Below are positions 17,748-27,646 of a stretch of 64,000 nt of DNA, in pieces. The number at the start of each line of letters is the position of its first letter. Position 1 is the stretch's first letter. Source of the DNA: Pseudomonas guineae. Its GTDB lineage: Bacteria > Pseudomonadota > Gammaproteobacteria > Pseudomonadales > Pseudomonadaceae. The DNA lies in NCBI RefSeq assembly GCF_900113745.1, contig NZ_FOQL01000001.1, forward strand, positions 682,001 through 746,000. Reading direction: 5' to 3'. The position numbers and the translations under genes were made by a program. Below the pieces are notes generated by a model, which worked only from the letters and a program-made list of their open reading frames with translations, did no database searches and was not told the DNA's origin.

Positions 17748-20285
17748 CTAGAACAGACCCAGTGCTTTAGCCTTGGCTACCGCTTGCGTACGCCGCGACA
17801 CGCCCAATTTGCCGTTGATCCGCCGCGCATGGGTTTTAACCGTATGCAGCGAGATGAACAGTTGCTCGGCCACCTCTTGATTCGAACAGCCCTGCGCGAT
17901 CAAGCGCAGCACGGCCAACTCACGCAGGCTCAGGGCATTGGCCGCTGTCGGCGGCGCGTTTTGCGGGTCACCTGTCGGCGTGGCTACCGTGAACCAGAGG
18001 CAGTGATAATCCAGGCGCCGGCGCAGCGCCTGTGCGCTTTCACGCGCCTGCTCGGCCGCCGTTTTATCATCAAAAAGTTCACAGACCTGGGCATAACCCA
18101 GCCAAATTTCACTGGCGAGAGCCTGCCGCCCCTGCCCCAGACTTTGCGCCAACAACTGTTGCAGCGCATCACGCACATCCTTGCCCTGCTGCAGATCCAA
18201 GTGCAGCAATAACAGCTGCAAACGCGGAATCAGTTCAGGAAAGTTTGGCGTTGGCAGAATCTCCTTAACCTTCTGCTCATAAGCCAAAACCCTGCACACC
18301 GCCATACGCGCCCGCTCATGGTGGCCCTGGGCAACCCATAAATGACTGCTAGCTAACAGCAGGGTGCCGCGGTAGAGGGTTTCACTGACATGTTGGCGTT
18401 GCATCAGGCGCTCAGCCTCGCCTAAATGCGCAAAGGCGCCGGCAAAATCACCCTGCCCCATGGCTAACTCAGCCAAGCCGAGATAACCGTGAAACGCTCC
18501 TGGGTCACCGCAATTAAGCGCCTGCTCCAGGCCACTGGCAAACCCTGCCGCGGCCTCGCAAGGCCGCCCCTGGCGTAACTGCACCCGAGCCAAACGCAGC
18601 TGCAATCGCGCCAGCACGGGGGTCTTTTGCAGTGCCGCTGGATGGGTTGCCGTCAGTACCCGCTGGAGCAGCGTTTCAGCACGGGCAAACTCGCCGCGGG
18701 CTTCCAACAACAAGGCATGGTCCAGCTCCAGCAACGCTTCGAACACGGCATTGTCGTGCAAGCGTGCCTGCTTCAGCGCCTCGAAACTGAGCTTTTGCGC
18801 CAGCTCCAAATCGCCCCGGCCAATCGCCACCAGGGTCAATGCCGAGCGGCACAGCAACGACTGTGACCAGGCGCTTTCCGGTAACCCCTGCAAGGCCTCA
18901 AGCAAATGGCTGCGCGCAGTCACCGCACACACCCGACCGTAGGCGATGATCCCCTGGATCGCCTGCCAGTGGGCAAACAACTCACGGGTACGCGGGCCGT
19001 CGCTGCGAGGCTGAAACTTGGTCAGTTGATCGATACAGAGCTGCGCCTCATCCAGGCGCCCCACCAGCAGCAAGACCCAGGCATTCAGCAGAATAAGTCG
19101 CGGCGTGCTGCTCAACAGGCTCTCCGGCAACTCGCTGCGCCAGCGCAAAATCAGCGCCAAATCCTGACCTTGCAGCACCTGCTCCTCGGTAAAACGCTCA
19201 AGAAAACTACTGGCCACCTCCGGCTGACCGGCCAGCAGCGCATGCTCTACCGCTGCACGAATATCACCCTGGCTGGCAAACCACTGACTCGCATGCACAT
19301 GCAGCGCGCCATAGGGCACGCCCGCTGTCTGCCGCTGCAATAGCGTGGCCAAAGGCGTGAACAGCACACACCAGCCCTTGGCTGCCTCAAGCTCCTGAAT
19401 AAACAGGCCACGCTCAATCAGCTGGCGCAGCCAGTTCGCCCCCTCGCCCACACCGAAGAGATGATCACACAGCGCCAGGTTGAAGCAGGGCAGCTGGGCC
19501 AACTGGTAGAGCATCTGCAGCAGCTCATGCGGTAAATCGTGCAGGACCTCGCGCTCGACGTACTCAGCCAGCAGGTGATCATGCTCGGCATCCAGCGGCG
19601 CATCCGCCTCAGCATGCTCGGCCTGAGCGGCCAACAAGCGCAGGCGCAAGGCCGCTGGCCAGCCCTGGGTCAGCCCGTGCAGTTCAGGCGCCCAGGCGCT
19701 GCGGGCCGGGTCCAACTGCAGCAGCCAAGCTGCAACCTCGGCCTCGGTAAACGACAGATCCGTCGTGCCCAGCTCGAGCAGCTCGCCCTCCAACAACAAA
19801 CGCGACAGGTTGCAGGCCGGGCGACGACGACTGCCCAGCCACCAACAAACACCAGCAGGTGTCACCGTGAGTAATTGATTGAGGAAATCATCCAGGGCGC
19901 TGTCAGGTCGTGCGGGGTAATCATTGAGCATGATCCACAGCCGCCGCGACTCCTGCGCGAGCGCCGCAAGCACGTCGTCAGCGTTCAGCTGCGCGGGGTA
20001 ATCAAGCAGTTTGCCCAGTTGCTGGGCGAGGTGCTCGACCGGCATGCCATCAGCGCCACAGTTGAGCCAAAGCAGCTGACAGCCCGGCGGACACTCACGG
20101 GCACAGTCGGCGAGCAATACGGTTTTGCCGAAGCCTGCTGGGGCGATCAGCAATCGCAACCGACAGTCTTGCGCGAGTAGGCGTTGCTGCAGGGCCAATC
20201 GGCGAATATGGCCTGGAGGTGGGCGCTTGACGCTGCCGCAAGAAGACGCAGCGACGCTCAGCGAGAAAGGCGCTAATGCGTTCAT
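17748..20285 (-). CDS. MalT-like LuxR family ATP-dependent regulator (LAL)
   Basis: The 845-residue protein has an N-terminal P-loop ATPase (APAGFGKT, residues 48-55), a long helical TPR-like middle and a C-terminal LuxR helix-turn-helix in the last 64 residues (LSLRELAVLRLIAQGCSNQEVAEQL then SLHTVKTHARRINGKL-type helix). This is the MalT/STAND layout: ATP and an inducer drive oligomerisation and activation. It stands beside the DUF1329/DUF1302 pair on the same strand, with a terminator between them. Related LAL regulators commonly sit beside DUF1302/DUF1329 genes, so that pair is a likely target. Confidence 0.9.
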   Translation of the reverse strand: MNALAPFSLSVAASSCGSVKRPPPGHIRRLALQQRLLAQDCRLRLLIAPAGFGKTVLLADCARECPPGCQLLWLNCGADGMPVEHLAQQLGKLLDYPAQLNADDVLAALAQESRRLWIMLNDYPARPDSALDDFLNQLLTVTPAGVCWWLGSRRRPACNLSRLLLEGELLELGTTDLSFTEAEVAAWLLQLDPARSAWAPELHGLTQGWPAALRLRLLAAQAEHAEADAPLDAEHDHLLAEYVEREVLHDLPHELLQMLYQLAQLPCFNLALCDHLFGVGEGANWLRQLIERGLFIQELEAAKGWCVLFTPLATLLQRQTAGVPYGALHVHASQWFASQGDIRAAVEHALLAGQPEVASSFLERFTEEQVLQGQDLALILRWRSELPESLLSSTPRLILLNAWVLLLVGRLDEAQLCIDQLTKFQPRSDGPRTRELFAHWQAIQGIIAYGRVCAVTARSHLLEALQGLPESAWSQSLLCRSALTLVAIGRGDLELAQKLSFEALKQARLHDNAVFEALLELDHALLLEARGEFARAETLLQRVLTATHPAALQKTPVLARLQLRLARVQLRQGRPCEAAAGFASGLEQALNCGDPGAFHGYLGLAELAMGQGDFAGAFAHLGEAERLMQRQHVSETLYRGTLLLASSHLWVAQGHHERARMAVCRVLAYEQKVKEILPTPNFPELIPRLQLLLLHLDLQQGKDVRDALQQLLAQSLGQGRQALASEIWLGYAQVCELFDDKTAAEQARESAQALRRRLDYHCLWFTVATPTGDPQNAPPTAANALSLRELAVLRLIAQGCSNQEVAEQLFISLHTVKTHARRINGKLGVSRRTQAVAKAKALGLF

Positions 20286-20384
20286 GGCGGCTCGTTTTAT
20301 TGTTCTAGCGTAACCGGGTCATCGCAGGCTAAACGCCAAGGCCCGAGGCTTACAGTTCTATAACAGCAGGTGATGGTGGGCGAT

Positions 20385-20407
20385 AAAAAAAGCGGCCCGC
20401 AGGCCGC
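20385..20407 (-). terminator. Intrinsic terminator after the DUF1329 gene
   Basis: On the minus strand GCGGCC-TGCG-GGCCGC forms a 6-bp GC stem directly followed by seven T residues, 34 bases after the DUF1329 stop. Confidence 0.9.
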
Positions 20408-20440
20408 CCAATCACGGAGTAGCTGTTGTTGCCTGACGGT

Positions 20441-21811
20441 TTAGCGCACGCCGGAGCTGCGCAAAGCAGCCGGTGTGTAGTCCGCCGCCGAGGCCTTGAA
20501 GCCGAAGTTGTACGCTGACTTTTCTTCGTTTTTCATGCCCAGCGCCAAATAGCGACCGGCCACCAAGTCATACAGCGCTTCAAGGGTGTAGCCCGGCACC
20601 TGGTGGTTGAAGTACTGCTGCGCATGGCCCTCGGCCACACGCCAGAGCTGACCGCGACCATCGTAATGATCGACCAGGGCAATCTGCCAGCTGTCCTCAT
20701 CCACATACATATGGCGCTTGGCATAGATATGCCGTTCGCCACTCTTCAGGGTGGCCACCACCTCCCAGACCCGGTGCAACTCGTAGCGGGTCAGGTCCTG
20801 ATTGATATGCCCGGCCTTGATCACGTCGTCATACTTCAGCGACGGTGAGTCGAGCTTGTAACTGTTGTAGGGAATGTACATTTCCTTCTTGCCGACCAAC
20901 TGCCAGTCGTAGCGATCCGGTGCCCCGGAGAACAAGTCGAAGTTATCCGCCGTGCGCATGCCATCAGCGGCGGTGCCTGGGCCGTCGTAGGCGACCTGCG
21001 GCGCGCGGCGTACCCGGCGCTGGCCGGCGTTATAGATCCACGCCAGGCGCGGCTCCTTGACCTGGTCAATGGTCTCGTGCACCAGCAACACGTTACCGGC
21101 CAGGCGCGAGGGCGCCGTCACCCGCTGCTTGAAATACAGCAGTATGTTGCTGCCCTTGGCCGGATCAAGGTCAGGCATGTCCGCCGGGAACGCCACCTCA
21201 TCCTCGAACTTCACCAAGCTATAGGAGCCACTGGTCTGTGGCGTAGCCTGCGTGACCACACGACGAGTATTCCCGCCGCGGTAACGGGTGATGTGGTTCC
21301 ACACCACCTCGACACCGCTTTTGGGAATCGGGAAAGCGTAGTAGCGGCTAGCATTGAAGTTCTGCAAACCGTTGCCACCATCTACCGGCGTGGTGTTGAG
21401 CGCACTGACCTTGGCTGCATCACCAATAGCAGTAGGTACGGCGGTGGTGCGATGGGTGGGATAAACCGGGATTTTGTAGCTGTCCGCGTAGCGCTTGAAC
21501 ATGGCCATTTGACCGGCTGACAGCTTGTCTTTGTACTGCTCAGCATTGGCGGCGGTGATGGTGAACAACGGTTGCTCGCTGGCATAGGGGTCAGCGAGAA
21601 AGCCTTTGCCATCAACAGCGGCGGCACTGGTGGAAAGACCACCATCCCAGGCAGGGATACTGCCGTCGGCATTACCGGCCATTTCCCCACCCAGTGGCGT
21701 CAGGCTGGCGCCCAGTTTGGCGGCTTCTTGCTCGGAGACTGCAGCCATCACACTGCTGGCTAACATCGTCAGGGCCAGCGCGCCCGCTTGCAGGATTCTT
21801 GTGCTTTTCAT
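20441..21811 (-). CDS. DUF1329 periplasmic/outer-membrane-associated protein
   Basis: The 456-residue protein starts with a Sec signal peptide (cleavage near VMAA, residue 23) and is DUF1329-type throughout: TPLGGEMAGNADGSIPAWDGG near the N-terminus and the C-terminal EALYDLVAGRYLALGMKNEE. The fold resembles LolA/LolB lipoprotein carriers. It is usually encoded next to DUF1302, as here (29 bases apart). The pair has been linked to handling of hydrophobic substrates such as esters or steroids. AGGA lies 10 bases before ATG 21811. Confidence 0.9.
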   Translation of the reverse strand: MKSTRILQAGALALTMLASSVMAAVSEQEAAKLGASLTPLGGEMAGNADGSIPAWDGGLSTSAAAVDGKGFLADPYASEQPLFTITAANAEQYKDKLSAGQMAMFKRYADSYKIPVYPTHRTTAVPTAIGDAAKVSALNTTPVDGGNGLQNFNASRYYAFPIPKSGVEVVWNHITRYRGGNTRRVVTQATPQTSGSYSLVKFEDEVAFPADMPDLDPAKGSNILLYFKQRVTAPSRLAGNVLLVHETIDQVKEPRLAWIYNAGQRRVRRAPQVAYDGPGTAADGMRTADNFDLFSGAPDRYDWQLVGKKEMYIPYNSYKLDSPSLKYDDVIKAGHINQDLTRYELHRVWEVVATLKSGERHIYAKRHMYVDEDSWQIALVDHYDGRGQLWRVAEGHAQQYFNHQVPGYTLEALYDLVAGRYLALGMKNEEKSAYNFGFKASAADYTPAALRSSGVR

Positions 21812-21840
21812 TGTGTACGGATCCTTTTGCACTGCGTTGA

Positions 21841-23613
21841 TCAGAAGTTCACACCAAAACTCAGGGCGACAAAGTCACGGTCGACATTGGTGTTGTAATC
21901 ACCGCCAAAGAAGTCGGTGTAACTGAGGCTAGCGTTGTAGGTGTTCTGGTAATCGGCACTCAGACCGAGACTGACGGCTTTGGTACCCTCACTGAAGTTG
22001 GGTCCATAACCATCGACGTCATGCGACCAAGCGATGCTCGGCGTCAGGTTGATGCCGGCGAAGACGTTGCTGTAATCAGCACTGGCGCGCAGGCGATAAC
22101 CCCAGGAGCTGCTGGTGACGAAACCATCGTCATTGCACTCATCTGGGTTGGCGGTATTCAGCGAGCCGGTACAGGCTGCATTAGGGGTTAATTCACCAAT
22201 GCCATAGACCGGATCGCGACCGAAGCGCAGGTCGCCGACATCATTACTGATACCGCTGACATGGTTGTAACCCACCTCACCGAGCAGGGTCAGGCGGCTG
22301 GCACCGAGTACCCGATCGAAGAACTGCACCGCGGTAATCTGAGCCTGTGTCACCGGCTTGCGTACATAGCCGGGAATCTCTTCGCCAGCTACATTGCGCG
22401 CATGGCCACTGGTGAACACTGGCGAATTGGGCAGTGCAAGCGAGGCAAAGGTCAGATCAGTGGAGTTAATCGAAATCGGCATGTTCGGCCGGTAACTCAG
22501 CTCTCCAGATAATGCAGTTCCGTTGACGTTGGTCTGGAAGCTGACGCCATAGAGGCGGATATCCTCGGGGTACTCAAGAAAGTAACGCGCATTCGGCGCG
22601 CCCGGAATAAGGGTCGCAGACGGCGTGGTGGTGCGCACGAAACTGCCGCTGGGAGTACGGCTGTGATAGTTCATGGCATACAAGCCGAACTCGGTGTCAT
22701 TCAGCGATTCCGCGAACCAGCGCAGCGCAACCCCGAACTGGCCACTGTCGCGCGCATCCCGATCACCGCCACGCGGGACATAAATGGGATTGCCTGGAGC
22801 ACCGGTGTTGTTCGAGGCACCTGGCGCCACATCGGAACCAAACACCGCCAGGCGGTCGTTACAGCCATCCGCCGCCGTATCACTGGGCGCGAAGAACGTG
22901 CCGCAGTTATCGATGACCGTCTGGTCCCACTCCAGCTGGTAAAAGGCCTCCATGCTCAGGCTGTCAGTCAGGCTCTGTGATACGTAGAGCATGTTGACCG
23001 GAATCAACCCCTCCTTGATCTCTGCCCCAGGTCGACGGAAGGCAGCGGCATCCACCGGGTTGATCGAGTTGATCGAGTTCTGGATAAAGGTACTTTCGCC
23101 CCAGCTGACCACTTGCTTACCCACGCGCATACTGCCCGGCATGCTGCCCAGGCTGTAGTTGTGGTAGATAAAGGCATCAAGAATTTCCGCACCGGAGGCC
23201 TGCGCCGCTGTTTTGCGGTTGCTGTCATCAATGTCGTACAGCAGGCGGCTTTCGTCCTTGGTTTCGAAGTCGTACCAATACTTGCCGCGGATAAATACGC
23301 CGGTATCGCCGTACTTCAGCTCAAGGTCGTGAATACCCTTGAAGATCTTCGAGAAGGTTTCGCCCTTCTTAAAGTTCAGGCGGCCGTCATCGTTGGTTTG
23401 CGATGACGCCTTGCCGCCATTGCGAGTGCCTATGAAGTCAGGGTCAGCACCGCGCACGCTCCAGCTGGCACCCACCGAAAGGGATGAATCGAACTGCCCT
23501 TCGACCTCCCCGATATTAAATGTTAAGGCCTGGACAGGCGCGACGCAGCCTACAGCGATGGCAACCGCCAAAATGCTGGGCTGGAAGATGGCATGTCTTG
23601 TTGTTGTTCTCAT
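21841..23613 (-). CDS. DUF1302 outer-membrane beta-barrel-like protein
   Basis: The 590-residue protein has a Sec signal peptide (cleaved near VQALT, residue 30), a repeated pattern of alternating residues and a terminal aromatic (FGVNF), all typical of an outer-membrane barrel. The DUF1302 landmarks GKQVVSWGESTFIQNSIN and the polar loops are present. It precedes the DUF1329 gene and is translated from a GGAGAG site. Together the two probably form an envelope export or uptake route for a hydrophobic compound; the compound is not known. Confidence 0.88.
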   Translation of the reverse strand: MRTTTRHAIFQPSILAVAIAVGCVAPVQALTFNIGEVEGQFDSSLSVGASWSVRGADPDFIGTRNGGKASSQTNDDGRLNFKKGETFSKIFKGIHDLELKYGDTGVFIRGKYWYDFETKDESRLLYDIDDSNRKTAAQASGAEILDAFIYHNYSLGSMPGSMRVGKQVVSWGESTFIQNSINSINPVDAAAFRRPGAEIKEGLIPVNMLYVSQSLTDSLSMEAFYQLEWDQTVIDNCGTFFAPSDTAADGCNDRLAVFGSDVAPGASNNTGAPGNPIYVPRGGDRDARDSGQFGVALRWFAESLNDTEFGLYAMNYHSRTPSGSFVRTTTPSATLIPGAPNARYFLEYPEDIRLYGVSFQTNVNGTALSGELSYRPNMPISINSTDLTFASLALPNSPVFTSGHARNVAGEEIPGYVRKPVTQAQITAVQFFDRVLGASRLTLLGEVGYNHVSGISNDVGDLRFGRDPVYGIGELTPNAACTGSLNTANPDECNDDGFVTSSSWGYRLRASADYSNVFAGINLTPSIAWSHDVDGYGPNFSEGTKAVSLGLSADYQNTYNASLSYTDFFGGDYNTNVDRDFVALSFGVNF

Positions 23614-24183
23614 GCGGCTCTCCGAAAAGCGAGGGTTTCGTGTTGAAGCCTCACGCTACCCAGCCACCTTGAACGGGATAAGCGCCCGAAAGAGGTATTT
23701 GCCCTGTCAACCGAAAGAGTGAATAGCCGTCTAAAAGGCAGCCCTCGAGCAGCCTATGGCGCATTTCAATGGCGCTGCATAGGCTGGATGAATAGTCATG
23801 GCCGCTCGCCAGGGGTAATGGCCACTGCTGCCGATTAATTCCGAGCCGCGCTACCGCGAGAACGGCAGCCGCCAACAGCGCCCACCTGAGAGTCGTATCG
23901 AATTAGGTACGCCGTAGTGAAATCAACACGAATCATTAAAGCCACGCAATCAGTGCCTTTGCTGCAGGCATGAGCGAAATCCCCCGCCTACCTGTATCGA
24001 AAACGCCACACCCGGTAGAAAAATATATTCATTAAAATAATCTAAGTTATTGTTTTTATTGATAAAAATAACAATGGCACCTACTTTGCTAAGGTCTTTT
24101 CATCTTACGTTCGTTGCTCCGCACGAACGTCCAGTACATCGCCCCCAACAGAAAGGGCGAGTCATCACCCTTGAGGAGTTCAC
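23614..24183. other. Divergent control region, DUF1302 gene / gcvH
   Basis: No gene is seen in these 570 bases. The right half holds an AT-rich block (24015-24074) with an imperfect dyad TTGTTTTTAT / ATAAAAATAACAA just before the sigma-54 promoter. The left half must hold the promoter of the DUF1302/DUF1329 unit. Activator sites for gcvH (GcsR-type, TyrR-like boxes) are expected here but I could not define them. No glycine riboswitch core was seen. Confidence 0.5.
24075..24091 (+). promoter_or_regulatory. Sigma-54 (RpoN) promoter of the glycine operon
   Basis: TGGCAC-CTACT-TTGCTA matches the -24/-12 consensus TGGCAC-N5-TTGCW exactly, with GG and GC 10 bases apart. The predicted start of transcription is near 24101, leaving an ~80-base leader before gcvH. 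In P. aeruginosa the orthologous gcvH2-gcvP2-glyA2-sdaA-gcvT2 operon is driven by RpoN and the glycine-sensing enhancer-binding protein GcsR. Confidence 0.9.
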
Positions 24184-24567
24184 ATGAGCGAATTGCGTTT
24201 TACCGTTGAGCACGAATGGCTGCGTCAGGATGCCGATGGTCTGGTTACCGTAGGCATCACCGCCTTTGCCCAGGAAGCCTTGGGTGACGTGGTGTTCGTG
24301 CAGTTGCCCGAAGTCCAGAGCTATGCCGAGAACGACGAAGTGGCTGTGTTGGAATCGGTAAAAGCCGCAAGCAATATCGCCATGCCGCTGGACGGTGAGG
24401 TTGTTGAGATCAATGCCGAGCTAGAATCCAGCCCTGAGCTGGTTAACGAAGATCCCCTGGGCAAAGGCTGGTTCTTCCGCTTCCGGCCGGCCAATGCCAG
24501 CGCGGTAGCAGGCCTGCTCGATCAGGCCGCCTACGAGCGCCTGCTCAACGCCAACGCTGACGCCTGA
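24184..24567 (+). CDS. gcvH: Glycine cleavage system H protein
   Basis: The 127-residue carrier protein has the lipoylation site VLESVKAASN with Lys60 and the N-terminal RFTVEHEWLR. It shuttles the aminomethyl group between GcvP and GcvT. TTGAGGAG precedes the ATG. It is first in the five-gene operon, 9 bases from gcvP, behind a sigma-54 promoter. Confidence 0.97.
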   Translation: MSELRFTVEHEWLRQDADGLVTVGITAFAQEALGDVVFVQLPEVQSYAENDEVAVLESVKAASNIAMPLDGEVVEINAELESSPELVNEDPLGKGWFFRFRPANASAVAGLLDQAAYERLLNANADA

Positions 24568-24576
24568 GAGATTGCA

Positions 24577-27429
24577 ATGACCAAGCTGACCACCCAGAAC
24601 GAATTTATCGCCCGGCATATCGGCCCACGCGACGCTGATACAGCGGCCATGCTCGAGCTGCTCGGCTACGCCAGCATCGACGCGCTGACCGATAACGTCA
24701 TTCCCGAAAGCATCAAGGGCTCGAGCATTCTCGGCTCGCAGCCGGGCCTGTCGGAAGCCGACGCCCTGGCCAAAATCAAGACCATCGCCAGCAAAAACCA
24801 GCAGCTCAAGACCTTCATCGGCCAGGGTTACTACGGTACCCACACGCCTAGTCCGATCCTGCGTAACCTGCTGGAAAATCCGGCCTGGTACACCGCTTAC
24901 ACCCCGTATCAGCCAGAGATTTCCCAGGGCCGCCTGGAGTCCTTGCTGAACTTCCAGACCCTGATCACCGACCTCACCGGCATGCAGATCGCTAACGCGT
25001 CCTTGCTCGATGAAGCCACCGCAGCCGCCGAAGCCATGACCTTCTGCAAGCGCCTGTCGAAGAACAAGGCCAGCAATGCCTTCTTCGCCTCGCAGCATTG
25101 CCACCCACAAACCCTCGACGTGCTGCGCACCCGTGCCGAGCCGCTGGGCATTGAAGTTGTAGTGGGCGACGAAGCCAGCATCACCGACGCCAGCGCCTAC
25201 TTCGGCGCGTTGCTGCAGTACCCGGCGAGCAATGGCGACATTTTCGATTACCGCGAGCTGGTTGCGCGCTTCCACACCGCCAATGCATTAGTCGCGGTAG
25301 CCGCCGACCTGCTGGCCCTGACCCTGCTTACCCCGCCGGGCGAGTTTGGTGCCGACGTGGCCCTGGGTAGTGCGCAGCGCTTCGGTGTGCCGCTGGGCTT
25401 TGGTGGCCCGCACGCGGCCTACTTCGCCACCCGCGATGCATTCAAGCGCGACATGCCGGGCCGCTTGGTCGGCATGTCGATTGACCGCTTCGGCAAGCCG
25501 GCCCTGCGCCTGGCCATGCAGACGCGCGAGCAACACATCCGCCGTGAGAAGGCCACCAGTAACATCTGTACCGCTCAGGTGCTGCTGGCCAACATCGCCA
25601 GCATGTACGCCGTGTACCACGGCCCGAAAGGCCTGACCCAGATCGCCCAGCGTACTCACCAGTTCACCGCGATCCTGGCCAAGGGCCTGCGCGCCCTGGG
25701 TTATAGCGTCGAGCAGACATTCTTCTTCGATACCCTAAGCCTGGCCACCGCTAGCAAAACCGCCGCGCTGCATACCGCTGCTCGTAAAGCAGGCATCAAT
25801 CTGCGCGAAATCGATAGCGAGCGTCTCGGCCTGTCGCTGGATGAAACCACCGACCAAGCCTCTGTTGAAGCACTACTGGCAGTGTTCGCTGACGGCAAAG
25901 CCGTTCCGGCATTCGCGGAACTGGCAACTGGCGTAAGCGCACAACTGCCGCACGGCCTGCTGCGTGAATCAGCAGTGCTAAGCCACCCGGTGTTCAACCG
26001 TTATCACTCGGAAACCGAGTTGATGCGCTACCTGCGCAAGCTGGCTGACAAGGACCTGGCGCTGGACCGCAGCATGATTCCGCTGGGGTCCTGCACCATG
26101 AAGCTCAACGCTGCCAGCGAGATGATCCCGGTGACCTGGGCCGAGTTCGGCAACCTGCACCCCTTCGCGCCCGCTGAGCAAAGCCAGGGTTACAGCCAGT
26201 TGACCACCGAACTGGAGGCCATGCTCTGCGCGGCCACCGGTTATGACGGTATCTCCCTGCAGCCGAATGCTGGCTCCCAGGGCGAGTACGCCGGCCTGCT
26301 GGCCATTCGTGCTTACCACCTGAGTCGCGGCGATGACCAGCGCGATATCTGCCTGATCCCGCAATCGGCCCATGGCACCAACCCAGCGACCGCCAGCATG
26401 GTCGGCATGCGCGTGGTGGTGACGGCGTGCGACAGCAACGGTAACGTCGACATCATTGACCTCAAGGCCAAGGCCGAAGAGCACAAAGAGCGTCTGGCCG
26501 CGCTGATGATCACCTACCCGTCGACCCACGGTGTGTTTGAGGAAGGCATCCGCGAAATCTGCCAGATCATTCATGACAACGGCGGCCAGGTGTACATCGA
26601 CGGCGCCAACATGAACGCCATGGTCGGCCTCTGCGCCCCAGGTCAGTTCGGCGGTGACGTCTCGCACCTGAACCTGCACAAAACCTTCTGCATTCCGCAC
26701 GGCGGTGGCGGCCCAGGTGTTGGCCCGATTGGTGTTAAGTCGCACCTGATACCGTTCCTGCCCGGCCACGCCAGCATGGCGCGTAAAGAAGGTGCCGTCA
26801 GCGCCGCACCGTTTGGCAGCGCCAGCATTCTGCCGATCACCTGGATGTACATCAGCATGATGGGCGGCGATGGCCTCAAGCGCGCTTCGCAGATCGCTAT
26901 TCTCAACGCTAACTACATCGCCCGCCGCCTCGAAGAGCACTACCCTGTGCTGTATTCGGGCAGCAACGGCCTGGTGGCGCACGAGTGTATTTTGGACATC
27001 CGACCGATCAAGGACAGCAGCGGCATCAGCGTTGACGACGTAGCCAAGCGCCTGATCGACTTCGGCTTCCACGCCCCGACCATGTCCTTCCCGGTAGCGG
27101 GCACGCTGATGATTGAGCCGACCGAAAGCGAATCCAAGGAAGAACTGGACCGCTTCTGCGACGCCATGATCGCCATCCGCGAAGAGATTCGTGCAGTGGA
27201 GGCAGGTCATCTAGACGCCAACGACAACCCGCTGAAAAACGCGCCGCATACCGCACTGGAATTGGTCGGTGAATGGACGCACGGCTACAGCCGCGAACAG
27301 GCGGTGTACCCAACCGCTACGCTGATCGACGGCAAGTACTGGCCACCGGTCGGCCGCGTCGACAACGTCTTCGGCGATCGCAACCTGATCTGCGCCTGCC
27401 CGTCCATCGAGGCCTATCAGGACGCTTAA
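24577..27429 (+). CDS. gcvP: Glycine dehydrogenase (decarboxylating), P protein
   Basis: The 950-residue protein is the single-chain (fused) form of the P protein. The pyridoxal-phosphate lysine is Lys702 in [16 protein letters not shown]. It decarboxylates glycine and loads the aminomethyl group onto GcvH. It lies 9 bases after gcvH and is followed by a 217-base gap that holds a long inverted repeat before glyA. Confidence 0.97.
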   Translation: MTKLTTQNEFIARHIGPRDADTAAMLELLGYASIDALTDNVIPESIKGSSILGSQPGLSEADALAKIKTIASKNQQLKTFIGQGYYGTHTPSPILRNLLENPAWYTAYTPYQPEISQGRLESLLNFQTLITDLTGMQIANASLLDEATAAAEAMTFCKRLSKNKASNAFFASQHCHPQTLDVLRTRAEPLGIEVVVGDEASITDASAYFGALLQYPASNGDIFDYRELVARFHTANALVAVAADLLALTLLTPPGEFGADVALGSAQRFGVPLGFGGPHAAYFATRDAFKRDMPGRLVGMSIDRFGKPALRLAMQTREQHIRREKATSNICTAQVLLANIASMYAVYHGPKGLTQIAQRTHQFTAILAKGLRALGYSVEQTFFFDTLSLATASKTAALHTAARKAGINLREIDSERLGLSLDETTDQASVEALLAVFADGKAVPAFAELATGVSAQLPHGLLRESAVLSHPVFNRYHSETELMRYLRKLADKDLALDRSMIPLGSCTMKLNAASEMIPVTWAEFGNLHPFAPAEQSQGYSQLTTELEAMLCAATGYDGISLQPNAGSQGEYAGLLAIRAYHLSRGDDQRDICLIPQSAHGTNPATASMVGMRVVVTACDSNGNVDIIDLKAKAEEHKERLAALMITYPSTHGVFEEGIREICQIIHDNGGQVYIDGANMNAMVGLCAPGQFGGDVSHLNLHKTFCIPHGGGGPGVGPIGVKSHLIPFLPGHASMARKEGAVSAAPFGSASILPITWMYISMMGGDGLKRASQIAILNANYIARRLEEHYPVLYSGSNGLVAHECILDIRPIKDSSGISVDDVAKRLIDFGFHAPTMSFPVAGTLMIEPTESESKEELDRFCDAMIAIREEIRAVEAGHLDANDNPLKNAPHTALELVGEWTHGYSREQAVYPTATLIDGKYWPPVGRVDNVFGDRNLICACPSIEAYQDA

Positions 27430-27436
27430 GGCGATA

Positions 27437-27566
27437 AAAACCGTAGGATGGGTTGAGCGCAGCGATACCCATCACGCCGCAACAGTCATCATCGATGGGT
27501 TACGCGGCGCTCAATAGCAGCGTTGTCAGCATGTCCAGTGCGATGCGCCGCCCATCCTACGGTTTT
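27437..27566. repeat. Long inverted repeat between gcvP and glyA
   Basis: The ends AAAACCGTAGGATGGG (27437-27452) and CCCATCCTACGGTTTT (27551-27566) are a perfect 16-bp inverted pair. Between them lie further paired words (GAGCGC / GCGCTC; GATGGGTTACGCGGCGC opposite GCGATACCCATC). It is a REP/MITE-like palindrome inside an operon and could fold in the mRNA between gcvP and glyA. Confidence 0.85.
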
Positions 27567-27646
27567 GCTTACCCAAGAATTTTGACTCACCCCTACCCGG
27601 GGCGGGTCAGTTGCACCCAAAACAACAACAAGCGAGGGACCTCAGC

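Noticed and set aside
23900..24183. Glycine riboswitch before gcvH
   Set aside because: The conserved glycine aptamer cores were not seen, and control is explained by a perfect sigma-54 promoter.
25978..27210. 410-residue antisense frame opposite gcvP
   Set aside because: It is the complement of conserved gcvP codons, has no ribosome site and no recognisable domain.
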